A stretch of DNA of 54,536 nt from CADCVT01 sp036389485 (lineage in GTDB: Bacteria; Actinomycetota; Thermoleophilia; Solirubrobacterales; Solirubrobacteraceae). Made by a program: the position numbers and the translations under genes. The stretch spans positions 1-54,536 of the forward strand of contig DASVPR010000002.1 in the NCBI GenBank assembly GCA_036389485.1, read 5' to 3'. Under the pieces are notes generated by a model. The model was not told the DNA's origin. It saw only the letters and a program-made list of their open reading frames with translations, and did not search any database. This document shows, piece by piece, positions 32,104-40,943 of this stretch (the first letter of the stretch is position 1; the number at the start of each line of letters is the position of its first letter).

Positions 32104-34224
32104 CTAGGGCACCGGTGGCGCGGCGGGCGAGGCGGGCACAACCTGCCACGAGCCGTCGGCGTTGAAGACAGCCGCGTCGCCCCGGTCGTCACCGTTGGCG
32201 TCCGCGACGAAGTGCGTTGCAGCTCCGATCCCGAAGTCCTTCAGCCACAGGTCCGGCGCAAAGAAGCTCGTCTCGGTCGAGAGCGCGGCGTGCCAAGAAC
32301 CGCCGTTTTCGTAATGAACGATCGCGTCAGCGAGGTTGTCGCCGTTGGCGTCATCGAGCGTTTGCTTCTCCGAGCCGACACCGAGCCCGAACGCCCAGTC
32401 AGTCGGCTGCGCGAACGACGTCGGGTTGCCATCGCGATCGCGGGTCGCGACCGCCACGCGCCACCTGCCGCCATCGGCGTCGTAGACAACGGCGTCGGGC
32501 AAGTCGTCGCCGTTCACGTCGTCCATCATCTGCTCGTCCGAGCCGGCGTCCCCGTGACCGGAGATCCAGAGCGACGGCGGGCCGAACGACGTGCCCGTCG
32601 ACGATGCGACGTACCACTCGCCCTTGTCCTTCTTGTGCACGATCGCGTCGGAGCGACCGTCGCCCGTCACGTCGGACAAAGTCACCATGTCACCGCGCTC
32701 GCCGTAGTCGGCGATCCACTGCGACGGCGTGCCGAAGCTCGAGCCGCTCGAGAGCGCCACGTCCCAGGAGCCGTCCTTGAACACGACTGCGTCGGCGCGG
32801 TTATCGTCGAGGCCGTCGGCATTGTCGTCACCGTTGACGTCGTCGAGCATGCCCTTGGTCTCGGAACCCTCCCCGTGGCCTGAGATCCACTGCGCCGGGT
32901 TGTCGAACGAACGCCCCGTCGACGTGGCCACATGCCACGACCCGTCCTGCTTGAGCAGGACCGCGTCGGCCTTGCCATCGCCCGTCGGATCGGCCATGAG
33001 CCGAGTGTCCAAGCCGCCGCCGAAGCCAAACCGCCAGGACATCACCGGGCTGAACCTCTTCGCGTACGGGTGCGGTCGACATCGCTTGTCCTCGTGCTTG
33101 ACGTTGTAGAACGCATCGCGTTGCCGTATGGGCCTGCCGCGGGGCGTTGCTACGGGCTCGCCGTCGCGCTTCACCAGACCCTCGTCGGTGTCGACGCGCA
33201 CCTTCGGAGGCCGCTCGGGGCGCCGGTTGAAGAAATGGCCGTACGAATCGTCGAAGCGGTAGTGGTAGACCCGCTCGATGCGCCCGTGCGCCGCGCTGAT
33301 GTCGGGGAGCGACTGGATGAAGGCCGTGGCCCGGCACTGCATTCGCTCGGAGAAGTAGACGAGCTTCCTCACTTTCTCCTTCTTGCCGGTCTTTCTGTTC
33401 TTCCTCTTCTTTACGAGCGGCAGGCGTCTGTAGGACTTCGCCTCGGTGATCCACAGCCGGCGGTTGGGGAGGAGGCGGCTGAAGAAACGCGTCAGCTCCC
33501 CGAACGAGCCTCTGCACTTGCGCTTGAAGTCGAAGAACCGGTGCACCCCGTCGTCCCTGAGTGCTTTCCGCGGAGCACTACAGAGCTGGAAGCGCCTCGT
33601 GTCTCCGTGAACGTGGATCCCGACGACCTCACGCGGAAGGCGGAGGCGGCGCATGTAGCGCCGCACGTATCGAAGCGACTTCTTGCTCCCCGCGAATTCA
33701 CCCGCTACGAGCCTGCAGGTGGGACACACCTTCCTGGCGGTGCGGAAATAGACCGCGGCCCGCCGCGGCCCCACCTTCTGCTTCCCTTTACGGTTCGGCT
33801 CGTTCCACGGCGCAATCACGAGCTGAGTCCCATAGACCGCGATGAACTGGCGGAACGCGGCCTCGTAGGCCGTGCGCGACGGGCCGTGATTCGGCGAGCC
33901 GCCCCAGTTCAGCGCGACGAAAGGCTCGGCCCTGGCAGCGCGCACGGCCGCGAGCCACTGCTTAAGCCATTGGCGCCGGGTGCTCTCCAAAGGCAGTGTC
34001 GCCACGTCCCACGCGAACACTCCGCGCACGAGCCTGGGCTTATGGCGCGAGACAAGCTCCCTGAAGTACGAGTTGTCGATGAAGCTGGGCTCAGACTCGC
34101 TGATTCCGATATCGGCCGCGACAGCGCGCGAAGGGGCGACCTGCGGAATGAGAAGCGCGAGGACGCTCGCGATCACGATGGACCCCCACTTCGCACCTCC
34201 GGGCTGCTCCCCGCCCGACAACAT
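32104..34224 (-). CDS. Exported clan-A-type glycoside hydrolase with FG-GAP/VCBS repeats
   Basis: This is a 706-residue protein. The signal peptide is near residues 15-37 (SIVIASVLALLIPQVAPSRAVAA). Residues about 40-330 look like a TIM barrel: FVALNWGGSPNH, then the acid/base motif APWNEPN (E142) and the later nucleophile-type LWITEAKS (E261), the pair used by clan GH-A glycosidases. From about residue 395 there are at least five FG-GAP-like repeats with calcium-binding D-x-N-G-D-x-x-x-D-A loops (DPTGDGKADA, DVNGDDLPDA, DANGDNLADA), forming a beta-propeller-like surface module. The glycan target is unknown. On a conjugative element such an enzyme could open the recipient or donor wall; it could equally be ordinary cargo. 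Confidence 0.78.
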   Translation of the reverse strand: MLSGGEQPGGAKWGSIVIASVLALLIPQVAPSRAVAADIGISESEPSFIDNSYFRELVSRHKPRLVRGVFAWDVATLPLESTRRQWLKQWLAAVRAARAEPFVALNWGGSPNHGPSRTAYEAAFRQFIAVYGTQLVIAPWNEPNRKGKQKVGPRRAAVYFRTARKVCPTCRLVAGEFAGSKKSLRYVRRYMRRLRLPREVVGIHVHGDTRRFQLCSAPRKALRDDGVHRFFDFKRKCRGSFGELTRFFSRLLPNRRLWITEAKSYRRLPLVKKRKNRKTGKKEKVRKLVYFSERMQCRATAFIQSLPDISAAHGRIERVYHYRFDDSYGHFFNRRPERPPKVRVDTDEGLVKRDGEPVATPRGRPIRQRDAFYNVKHEDKRCRPHPYAKRFSPVMSWRFGFGGGLDTRLMADPTGDGKADAVLLKQDGSWHVATSTGRSFDNPAQWISGHGEGSETKGMLDDVNGDDNADGLDDNRADAVVFKDGSWDVALSSGSSFGTPSQWIADYGERGDMVTLSDVTGDGRSDAIVHKKDKGEWYVASSTGTSFGPPSLWISGHGDAGSDEQMMDDVNGDDLPDAVVYDADGGRWRVAVATRDRDGNPTSFAQPTDWAFGLGVGSEKQTLDDANGDNLADAIVHYENGGSWHAALSTETSFFAPDLWLKDFGIGAATHFVADANGDDRGDAAVFNADGSWQVVPASPAAPPVP

Positions 34225-34317
34225 CTGCTCCCGTCGACGTCCACACTTAACGGACGCTGAGAAGTCTATAGCTCCAGTGCTGTTTAGTAAAGCGGACCGG
34301 AAATCCTCGGATCACCA

Positions 34318-35508
34318 TCATCGGCGCTTCGGCGACGAGCCGCTGAGGCCGAAGCAGTGCGCCCCGATTGCCGCGCGGGCTTGCTCGACCTCAGAAGCGA
34401 TGTCGATCTTGCGCCCGCGGTATTCGCGGATCTCGTGCGAGTAGCGTCGCTCGAGAACCTCCACGCTGTGACCCATGCGCTCGGCGATCTCTCGCAGGTC
34501 GAGTCGCCCCTCCTTGATGAGCAACGACGCGTGGACGTGGCGAAGCTTGTTCGGGGTCGCACCGGGCCAGCCCGCGCTCACAGCGATGCGGCGGAACGCG
34601 CGTTGCGCCCACCGCTTGTATGTCTCGTCGTCCCAATGCTCGCGCGCGGCCGTCGGGATCACGGGATCGCCGGGTTCCCGGAACGGCGTCAGCGAACGCC
34701 ACACGGCAAGGTCCGCGTCGAGGGCGGTCCAGGTGTCGATGCTGCGGTCCACGCCGGTCTTCGTCTGACCCCGCAGTGATCCGTCGAGGTCGGTGCTCTC
34801 CACGACCGTGAGGCTGCGCTGGCGCACGTTCGCCCAGCGCAGGGCGCGCCACTCGCCCGGCCGCAGCCCGCCGAGGTAGCCGAGCGAGATGATGATCGCG
34901 GCGAGCGGCGAGCCCTCAACCTCGATGGCGATGCGGCGCATGCGCTCCACCGTCTCGATGTCCACGATCGAAACCTGCCTTCGCTTCGCGGCCTTCGGCT
35001 TCCGGATCTGCGCGACGGGATTGACGTCGACGATGTCGAGCTCGAGCGCGTGCGCGAACACGTGCCCGAGAACCTGGAGCGCCTTGCGGGTCGTCTCGGC
35101 GCCGACATCGTCGGCAAGCAAGTCACCAACCAGCGCCTTGACGTCGCGCGGACGCACGTCGATCGCGAGCATGCCACCGATCCGTTCTCGCAGGTGCCGC
35201 GACCAGAAGCCCTCGTAGTTGCGGATCGTCCGGGCAGCCAGCTGGGGCCGCACGTGGTCGCGCATCCACTGCTCATAGCAGTCGCCGACGGTCATCGTGG
35301 CGCGAGCAGCCGGCCCGTCGGCGATCAGCGAGGCGCGCCGGTCGAGCTCGTCGCGGAAGGCGACCGCGGCGTCGAGGTCGTCGAAGGTGCGGCGCTCCCG
35401 CGAACCGTCGGGCCCGGTCCAGCGGACGCGGTAGGTGACGAGCGCTGTCCCGTCGCGTCGCGTGCGTCGCCGCGTCTCGATGCTGCGCATGTCGGGCTTG
35501 CGGCTCAT
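34318..35508 (-). CDS. Tyrosine recombinase (integrase) of the element
   Basis: This is a 396-residue protein from ATG at 35508, which overlaps the excisionase-like stop by 4 nt; the longer upstream open frame covers that gene and is not used. Residues 75-160 form the SAM-like core-binding domain (MTVGDCYEQWMRDHVRPQLAARTIRNYEGFW). Catalytic residues are R216 (GGLRPGEWRAL), R323 (NKLRHVHASLL), H347 (MGHS) and Y356 (RRYSHEI). The usual histidine three residues before the second arginine is N320. Integrases of this type recombine at tRNA 3' ends, and the tRNA-Thr gene begins 545 bp away with only the excisionase-like gene between. Size matches phage- and ICE-type integrases. Confidence 0.93.
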   Translation of the reverse strand: MSRKPDMRSIETRRRTRRDGTALVTYRVRWTGPDGSRERRTFDDLDAAVAFRDELDRRASLIADGPAARATMTVGDCYEQWMRDHVRPQLAARTIRNYEGFWSRHLRERIGGMLAIDVRPRDVKALVGDLLADDVGAETTRKALQVLGHVFAHALELDIVDVNPVAQIRKPKAAKRRQVSIVDIETVERMRRIAIEVEGSPLAAIIISLGYLGGLRPGEWRALRWANVRQRSLTVVESTDLDGSLRGQTKTGVDRSIDTWTALDADLAVWRSLTPFREPGDPVIPTAAREHWDDETYKRWAQRAFRRIAVSAGWPGATPNKLRHVHASLLIKEGRLDLREIAERMGHSVEVLERRYSHEIREYRGRKIDIASEVEQARAAIGAHCFGLSGSSPKRR

Positions 35509-35825
35509 GCGCTCACCCGCGAGGCGCGCCGGCGGCGCACGGAGGTTGCGGTCTCGGCGGCCTGCAGGCGGCCGCGGGCGTAGCGGTCGACGGCGTGCGT
35601 GCCCGCGACGTCCGTGACTCGGCGCTCGGCCCAGCGCTGAGCGTCCTCGGCCCGCACGCGGTACGGGCCGGTGCCGTCGATCCGGAGCGCTCGGAGCGAG
35701 CCGCGGCGGATGTGCTGGCGGACGGTCTTCGGCGTGATTCGCAGGACGGCGGCGACCTCTGCGGCGGTCATCAACGGGGCGGGCCAGTCGAGCTGCGACG
35801 GCGGCTCGGTCAGCGGGTTGTCCAT
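35505..35825 (-). CDS. Excisionase-like helix-turn-helix protein
   Basis: This is a 106-residue protein from ATG at 35825, with AGGAG 7 bp upstream. Residues about 20-70 (LMTAAEVAAVLRITPKTVRQHIRRGSLRALRIDGTGPYRVRAEDAQRW) form the MerR-type winged helix of Xis proteins, which bind next to the attachment site and direct the integrase toward excision. Its last codon overlaps the integrase start (ATGA), so both proteins are made from one message. The C-terminal 35 residues are basic. Confidence 0.87.
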   Translation of the reverse strand: MDNPLTEPPSQLDWPAPLMTAAEVAAVLRITPKTVRQHIRRGSLRALRIDGTGPYRVRAEDAQRWAERRVTDVAGTHAVDRYARGRLQAAETATSVRRRRASRVSA

Positions 35826-36052
35826 GACGGCGCTCCTGGTGGTCCGATCCCCGGCGGGGACTTCGCACGAGTCGGCGCGCGGCGGCGCGGCGTCCGGCAG
35901 GAAGGGGTCGGCAGTCTCTACGCGGCCACGGCGGCGCTTCAGGTTCGCCGGCTTGCGCGCTGGCCCCCGTTTGGCCCCGAGAGGCTGGGTCGAGAGCGAA
36001 CTGGGACGGCTGGCCGAGCGATCCGGCCAGTGCTGGCGGGGAGTTGCAGCGA

Positions 36053-36125
<73 letters not shown>

Positions 36126-36161
36126 GGGCTGGCTCCGCGAAGGGTAGCGGTCTCGCGAAGG

Positions 36162-37298
36162 TCAGGACGGCGACGAGAATCCGAGGACGAGGACGCCGAG
36201 CAACCCCGCGAGCGCGCCGGCGAGGAGCACGAGGATCGGGGGGCGGCGCAGCGCGAGCGCGACCGCGGCGGTGATCGCGACGGCGACCATCCAGATCTCG
36301 CTCAGACCCGCCGCGAGAGGGACGGCGGCGCCGACGATCGCGCCGACCGCGGCGGGGCCGGCGCCGTCGAGGAACGCGCGGGCGCGGGGGCTCGTGCGCA
36401 GCTGCTCGAAGCGGCGGCCGCCGAGGAGGATCGCGAGAAACGAGGGGACGAACGCGACGAACGCTGCGACCAGCGCGCCGCCGATGCCTGCTGCGGCGTA
36501 GCCGACGACGGCGACGGTCTGCGTCACCGGTCCGGGGGTGAGCTGGCCGAAGGCGACGGCGTTGAGGAACTCGGCGTCGGTCATCCAGCCGTACGCGTCG
36601 ACCGCGTCGCCGCGCATGAGCGGGATGATCACGAAGCCGCCGCCGTAGCTCAGCGCGCCGACCTTGAGCGCCGTCCAGGCGAGCGCGGGCAGCTCGCTCG
36701 CGCCGTAGGCGGCCATCGCCAGCGCAAGCGGCCAGACGTGCACGGCGAAGCGGGCGGCGCGACGGCGAGCCAGCTCGACCACCCCGCAGGCGAGCAGGAC
36801 GGCGACGACGTACGGCCCGATCAAGATCGCGGCGGCCGCGCCGGCGAGCGCGTAGACCAGCCGGACGCCGCCGACGCTCCCGCGCGCGAGGCTCAGCCCC
36901 GCGTGCGCGACGACCGGGACGACGGCCGCGCCGGCCCCCGCGGCGACCGCGAGCAGCCACTCGGGCGGACGGCCGGCCAGCGAGCCCGCGGCGAGGACGA
37001 GGATGAGCGCGAGCCCGGGGAGGATGAACGCGACGCCGCCGGCGACGGCCCCCGAGACCCCCGCGACGCGGTGGGCGCAGTAGATGGCGAGCTGCGTCGA
37101 CGCCGGGCCGGGCAGCAGCCCGCACGCCGCGTTGGCGTCCTCGAACTCGCGATGGTCGAGCCAGGCGCGCCGCTCGACGACCAGGTCGTGGAGCAAAGCG
37201 ACGTGCGCGGGCGGCCCGCCGAACCCGATGACGCCGATCCGCCCCCACTCCCTGATGATCGTGGGGAGGCCGACGGCCCGCGGCCCGACGCCGCTCAC
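36162..37298 (-). CDS. chrA: ChrA-type chromate transporter, two-domain
   Basis: This is a 378-residue protein from GTG at 37298, which overlaps the crcB stop by 4 nt. It contains two CHR halves, each opening with the family motif (VIGFGGPPAHVALLHDLVVERRAWL near residue 20 and KVGALSYGGGFVIIPLMRGDAV near 205) and followed by FxxxNAxxGLLPGPxSTQLA or FLNAVAFGQLTPGPVTQT. About ten to twelve membrane segments are visible. ChrA proteins export chromate, driven by the membrane potential. It is the last gene of a three-gene operon with a MerR regulator and a fluoride channel, just beyond the tRNA-Thr gene on the chromosomal side. Confidence 0.9.
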   Translation of the reverse strand: MSGVGPRAVGLPTIIREWGRIGVIGFGGPPAHVALLHDLVVERRAWLDHREFEDANAACGLLPGPASTQLAIYCAHRVAGVSGAVAGGVAFILPGLALILVLAAGSLAGRPPEWLLAVAAGAGAAVVPVVAHAGLSLARGSVGGVRLVYALAGAAAAILIGPYVVAVLLACGVVELARRRAARFAVHVWPLALAMAAYGASELPALAWTALKVGALSYGGGFVIIPLMRGDAVDAYGWMTDAEFLNAVAFGQLTPGPVTQTVAVVGYAAAGIGGALVAAFVAFVPSFLAILLGGRRFEQLRTSPRARAFLDGAGPAAVGAIVGAAVPLAAGLSEIWMVAVAITAAVALALRRPPILVLLAGALAGLLGVLVLGFSSPS

Positions 37299-37639
37299 GC
37301 GCGGGCGAGCGCCCAGCCGGCCGCGGCGGCGCCGATGCCGAGGCCGACGGACAACACGATGTACGCGACCGCTCGGCCGGGGCGGCCGGCCTCGAGGTCG
37401 GCGAAGACGTCGAGCGAGAACGTGGAGAAGGTCGTGAACCCGCCGAGGAAGCCGATCCCGGCGACAAGACGGACATGCTCGGAGGCTCCGACTCCAGCCA
37501 GCACGCCGATCGCGAACGAGCCCGCGACGTTCACCGCCAACACGCTCCATGGCGCGGCCGAAGCCCCGAGCGCCTGCGTGAACCCGTAGCGACTCAACAC
37601 GCCGGCGGCGCCGGCGACGGCAACCAAGACGACAGTCAC
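37295..37639 (-). CDS. crcB: CrcB/Fluc fluoride channel
   Basis: This is a 114-residue protein from GTG at 37639, overlapping the MerR stop by 4 nt. It has four hydrophobic segments. The family signatures GVLSRYGF, LAVNVAGSFAIGVLAG (pore asparagine) and GFLGGFTTFSTFSLD (phenylalanine track) are all present. Fluc channels are dual-topology dimers that release fluoride. A single gene could form a homodimer; no second crcB is seen nearby. The frame is open further upstream but inside the MerR gene. No fluoride riboswitch is visible; control is likely by the co-transcribed regulator. Confidence 0.9.
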   Translation of the reverse strand: MTVVLVAVAGAAGVLSRYGFTQALGASAAPWSVLAVNVAGSFAIGVLAGVGASEHVRLVAGIGFLGGFTTFSTFSLDVFADLEAGRPGRAVAYIVLSVGLGIGAAAAGWALARA

Positions 37640-38403
37640 CGCTCCTCGCCCGCGGCGAGCCGGATCTGCCGCTCGACCGCCTCCTCCACCCGATCCGCCA
37701 TCACGAGGCCGAAGAGTGCCAGCAAGCTCTCCGCCGCGAGGGGCCGCAACCGCTCGAGCGCCTGCTCGACCTCGGGCCATCGCTCCGGCGGCCGGCCTGC
37801 CTCGTCGAACGGGCGCCAGACGGTCTCGACGAAGAGCTCGACGTACGCGAGCGCGACCCCGTCCGCGTGGCGGTGCAGCGTCTCGAGCAGCTCGATCGAG
37901 CGCTCCGCGGGCACGCCGAGGCGCCTCACCTCCTCCGCCGCTCGGGCCAAGCGCGGGCTGCGCTCCTCGAACCGCCCCTCGCCGAGCGGCCGGAGCACCC
38001 CGACCCGAAGCGCGCGCTCGAGCAGCTCCGGCCCGGCCTCGCCGCCCCAGCGCTCCGCGAGCTCGCTCAGCTCGACGACCTCGGGCTCCTCGGCCTCCTC
38101 GAACGAGGCGCGCACCGACCGCGTGAACCTCAAGACGTCGGACGTCTCGCCGCCCGAGGCCTCGATCAGCCGGCGGATCGCCCCCAGGTTGAAACCGTCC
38201 GCCTGGAGCTCGGTGATCAGCTGGAGGCGCGCGAGGTGCTCGGGGCCGTAGTAGCCCGTCCGGCCCCGGACCTCCGGCGGCGGGAGCAGCCCGCGCGACT
38301 GGTGGGCGCGCACGTTCCTGACCGTCATTCCCGCGCGACGCGCGAGCTCGTCGATCGTGAGATCCGCCGTGTGATCCACGCCACAAAGGGTACTCCTTGA
38401 CAT
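37636..38403 (-). CDS. MerR-family transcriptional regulator
   Basis: This is a protein of up to 255 residues from ATG at 38403; a GTG at 38379 (VDHTADLTIDELA) is equally likely. Residues about 14-80 are the MerR DNA-binding domain (LTIDELARRAGMTVRNVRAHQSRGLLPPPEVRGRTGYYGPEHLARLQLITELQADGFNL). The C-terminal 150 residues are helical and acidic without a cysteine-based metal site, so an organic or unknown ligand is more likely than a metal ion. It is first in the operon with crcB and chrA and is divergent from the membrane-protein gene at 38437, leaving a 33-bp shared promoter region. Confidence 0.88.
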   Translation of the reverse strand: MSRSTLCGVDHTADLTIDELARRAGMTVRNVRAHQSRGLLPPPEVRGRTGYYGPEHLARLQLITELQADGFNLGAIRRLIEASGGETSDVLRFTRSVRASFEEAEEPEVVELSELAERWGGEAGPELLERALRVGVLRPLGEGRFEERSPRLARAAEEVRRLGVPAERSIELLETLHRHADGVALAYVELFVETVWRPFDEAGRPPERWPEVEQALERLRPLAAESLLALFGLVMADRVEEAVERQIRLAAGEER

Positions 38404-38436
38404 GTTCCTTAGATCAATGCAACATCAATTGATGTC

Positions 38437-40323
38437 ATGTTTCTTCTGAGCGCAGAACCCGCCGGCGGCGCCGCCCTCGACCAGGTCGTGATCGCCACGA
38501 CGGGCGCCACGATCGCCACCGCCCTCCTCCTCTGGCTGCTGACCGGCCACCGCTCCGGCCGCGTCGCGCTGCTCGGCACCGTCGCGGAGCGGTTCGCGAA
38601 GGTCGCGCGCCTGCCGGCGTGGGCCGCGTTCCCCGCCGCGATCGCCGGCGTATCGCTGCAGGTCGCGCTGCTCGGGATGTACTGGGACATCTCGTTGCAC
38701 ATCGACCAGGGCCGCGATGCCGGCCCGCTCGCGAACCCCGCTCACTACCTGATCCTCGTGGGGCTGTTCGGCGTCTTCGCGGCGGGCGTGATCGGCATGG
38801 CGCTCCCCCGCAACGACGAGCGGCCGGGGCCGAAGCCGCTGCGGATCACCCGCGACTGGCACGCGCCGATCGGCGCCGTCCTCATGGCGGCGTGCGGCGG
38901 GTTCGCGCTCATCGGCTTCCCGCTCGACGACGTCTGGCACCGGCTCTTCGGCCAGGACGTGACGCTCTGGGGCCCGACGCACCTCATGCTGATCGGCGGC
39001 GCGGGGATGACGCTCATCGCAAACGCCGTCCTGCTCGCCGAGGGGATGCTGGCGAAGCGGGCGGAGCGCCCGGCCGGGAACGGCCACCGTCCGAGCACCG
39101 AGTCGCGGATCACGTTCCTTCGCCGCGCCTCGCTCATGGGCGGCTTCCTCATCGGTCTCTCGACGTTCCAGGCCGAGTTCGACTTCGGCGTCCCGCAGTA
39201 CCGGATGGTCTTCCAGCCGTTCCTCATCGCGCTGGCGGCGGGGTTCGCGCTGGTCGCGGCGCGGATCTGGATCGGACGCGGCGGCGCGCTCTTCGCGGCG
39301 GCGTTCTACCTCGTGGTTCGCGGGATCGTCTCGATCGTCGTCGGGCCCGTGCTCGGGCAGACGACGCCCGCGCTGCCGCTCTACCTGGTCGAGGCCTTCG
39401 CGGTGGAGGCGCTCGCGCTCGTGATCGTCGCGCGTGCCCGGCCCGTGCTCTTCGGCGCGCTGTCGGGCGTGCTCGTCGGGACGGTCGGGTTGGCGGCGGA
39501 ATGGCTGTGGGTCGGCGCGGTGTTCCGCCTGCCGTGGACGGGCGACATCGTCGCGGAGGGCCTGCCGATGGCGATGGCGGGCGGGGTCGCCGGCGGGCTC
39601 GCGGGGGCGCTGCTCGCGAGTGGCCTGCGGCGCGAGCTGCCTTCGTTCGCGCGGCCAGCCCTTCTCGCGGCTCTGGTGCTCGTCGCGCTCTGCCTCGTCA
39701 ACGGCTTGATGACGGAGGGTCCGTCCGACGCTCGCGTGCGCGCGACCGTCGCAGAGGCCGGCGGGGGGAAGGTGAACGTGGTCGCTCGGGTCGATCCGGC
39801 GCCTTCGGATCCAGCCTGGCTCACCGTGACCTCCTGGCAGGGCGGCGGGCTCGTGGTGGAGCCGCTGCGCGAGGTGTCCGACGGGGTCTACCGCACCGAA
39901 TCGCCCGTCCCCGCGTCCGGCGACTGGAAGGCGACGATCCGCCTCCAGGACGGCCGGCGCGTGCTCGGCGCCCCGCTCTACCTGCCCGAGGACTCCGCGA
40001 TCCCGGCGCCGGAGGTCCCGGCGGCGGCACGGTTCGACCGCGCCTTCCAGCGCGACCACGAGCTGCTGCAGCGCGAGCGCAAGGGCGACGTCCCCGGCTG
40101 GCTGTGGACCGCCGCGGGCGCGCTCGTCCTCGCCCTCTACCTGGCCTTCCTTGCGGCATTGGCATGGGGCGTCGCGAGGGTGGCGAAGCGGGATGTCCTG
40201 GATGAGCGTCGGATACCGACGGTCAACCGGGACGGCGACGAGGAAGCCGCGCGATTCGGCCGCGCGACCCCCTCGTCGAGCCGTTCCGAAGCGGCCGCGC
40301 GCAGCGGCGCGACCGCGGGCTGA
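38437..40323 (+). CDS. Polytopic membrane protein, unknown function
   Basis: This is a 628-residue protein from ATG at 38437. About eleven hydrophobic segments span residues 15-430, for example VVIATTGATIATALLLWLL, YLILVGLFGVFAAGVIGMAL and LMLIGGAGMTLIANAVLLA. A soluble beta domain follows (about 445-530, KVNVVARVDPAPSDPAWLTVTSWQGGGLVVEPL...GDWKATIRLQDGRRVLGAPLYLP), then one more helix (WLWTAAGALVLALYLAFLAAL) and a polar tail. MYWDISLHIDQGRDAG and ANPAHYLIL place histidines and acidic residues at membrane boundaries, which may bind metal. I do not recognise the family. The external domain resembles small FixH/YtkA-type beta sandwiches, a guess only. Confidence 0.75.
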   Translation: MFLLSAEPAGGAALDQVVIATTGATIATALLLWLLTGHRSGRVALLGTVAERFAKVARLPAWAAFPAAIAGVSLQVALLGMYWDISLHIDQGRDAGPLANPAHYLILVGLFGVFAAGVIGMALPRNDERPGPKPLRITRDWHAPIGAVLMAACGGFALIGFPLDDVWHRLFGQDVTLWGPTHLMLIGGAGMTLIANAVLLAEGMLAKRAERPAGNGHRPSTESRITFLRRASLMGGFLIGLSTFQAEFDFGVPQYRMVFQPFLIALAAGFALVAARIWIGRGGALFAAAFYLVVRGIVSIVVGPVLGQTTPALPLYLVEAFAVEALALVIVARARPVLFGALSGVLVGTVGLAAEWLWVGAVFRLPWTGDIVAEGLPMAMAGGVAGGLAGALLASGLRRELPSFARPALLAALVLVALCLVNGLMTEGPSDARVRATVAEAGGGKVNVVARVDPAPSDPAWLTVTSWQGGGLVVEPLREVSDGVYRTESPVPASGDWKATIRLQDGRRVLGAPLYLPEDSAIPAPEVPAAARFDRAFQRDHELLQRERKGDVPGWLWTAAGALVLALYLAFLAALAWGVARVAKRDVLDERRIPTVNRDGDEEAARFGRATPSSSRSEAAARSGATAG

Positions 40324-40329
40324 GCGCCG

Positions 40330-40941
40330 CTACGACTTCCGCGCCGCCTTCGCCGACGCGGCGGCCTTCTCGAGCCGCTGCGCCTCGTCGGCGGCCGTCA
40401 ACGCCTCCTCGCGCTCGGACAGCGCCGCCGACTTCGTCTCGAGCGTCTCGAGCCGGCCGCGGCGCTCCTTGTCCTCGAGGCGCTCCTGCTGCGCGGCGGC
40501 GGCCTTCGCGCTCGCCTGCTTGCGCTTGCGCTCGGTCTCCGCGGCGCGCTGCTGGCGCTTCTTCGCGGACTGAGCCGCCGTGGACTTCCGCTGCTCGGCG
40601 CGCTGCGCGGCCTGGCGGCGCTTCTGCTCGGCCTGCTCCGTGCGCGTCTCGAGCTCGGCGTCGCCCTCGGCCTGCTTCTGCTGCGCCTGCGTCCGCAGCT
40701 TGACGGCGCGCTGGCGCTGCTCGGTCGCCTGGTGGCGCTTGCGGGCGTCGCGCTTGAGCTCGTCGTCGCCCAGGGCGGCGCCGGCGGCCTCGCGGGCGGT
40801 CGCGTCGACGCGGTCGGCCGCGAGCTTCGCGGCGTTGCCGTTGCCGCCGCGGCCGATGAGCTTCAGGCCGGTGTCGATCGGCAGGCGGGCGAGCTTGATG
40901 TAGCCGCCGACGGCGGTGCGGGGGATGTCACGCAGTCCCAT
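40330..40941 (-). CDS. Alanine/glutamine-rich coiled-coil protein
   Basis: This is a 203-residue protein. After a short conserved-looking N-terminus (MGLRDIPRTAVGGYIKLARLPIDTGLKLIG), residues about 45-200 are a continuous charged helix (KRHQATEQRQRAVKLRTQAQQKQAEGDAELETRTEQAEQKRRQ...) with heptad character. There is no signal peptide. It is encoded 2 bp downstream of a CsbD-like coiled-coil gene of similar composition, so the two probably work together, perhaps as stress or structural proteins. Function unknown. Confidence 0.8.
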   Translation of the reverse strand: MGLRDIPRTAVGGYIKLARLPIDTGLKLIGRGGNGNAAKLAADRVDATAREAAGAALGDDELKRDARKRHQATEQRQRAVKLRTQAQQKQAEGDAELETRTEQAEQKRRQAAQRAEQRKSTAAQSAKKRQQRAAETERKRKQASAKAAAAQQERLEDKERRGRLETLETKSAALSEREEALTAADEAQRLEKAAASAKAARKS

Positions 40942-40943
40942 GG

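Larger units (their letters stand above)
1..36052. mobile_element. Integrated conjugative-type element, right part, inserted at tRNA-Thr
   Basis: The region from the window start to the 3' end of the tRNA-Thr gene carries the hallmarks of an integrative conjugative element: a tyrosine recombinase and an overlapping excisionase-like gene next to a tRNA 3' end, a VirB4 ATPase, PrgI/VirB3-like, VirB6-like and pilin-like proteins, a TraG/TraD-like coupling ATPase, a replication-relaxation protein, and cargo with toxin-antitoxin-like genes and gene remnants. Genes right of the tRNA are housekeeping in type. I saw no second copy of the tRNA 3' end inside the window, so the left attachment site must lie further left. 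No relaxase was recognised. The exact right boundary is not determined. Confidence 0.75.

Noticed and set aside
38404..38436. Fluoride riboswitch before the crcB operon
   Set aside because: The gap between the divergent genes is only 33 bp and contains no riboswitch-like structure; crcB is the second gene, after the regulator.
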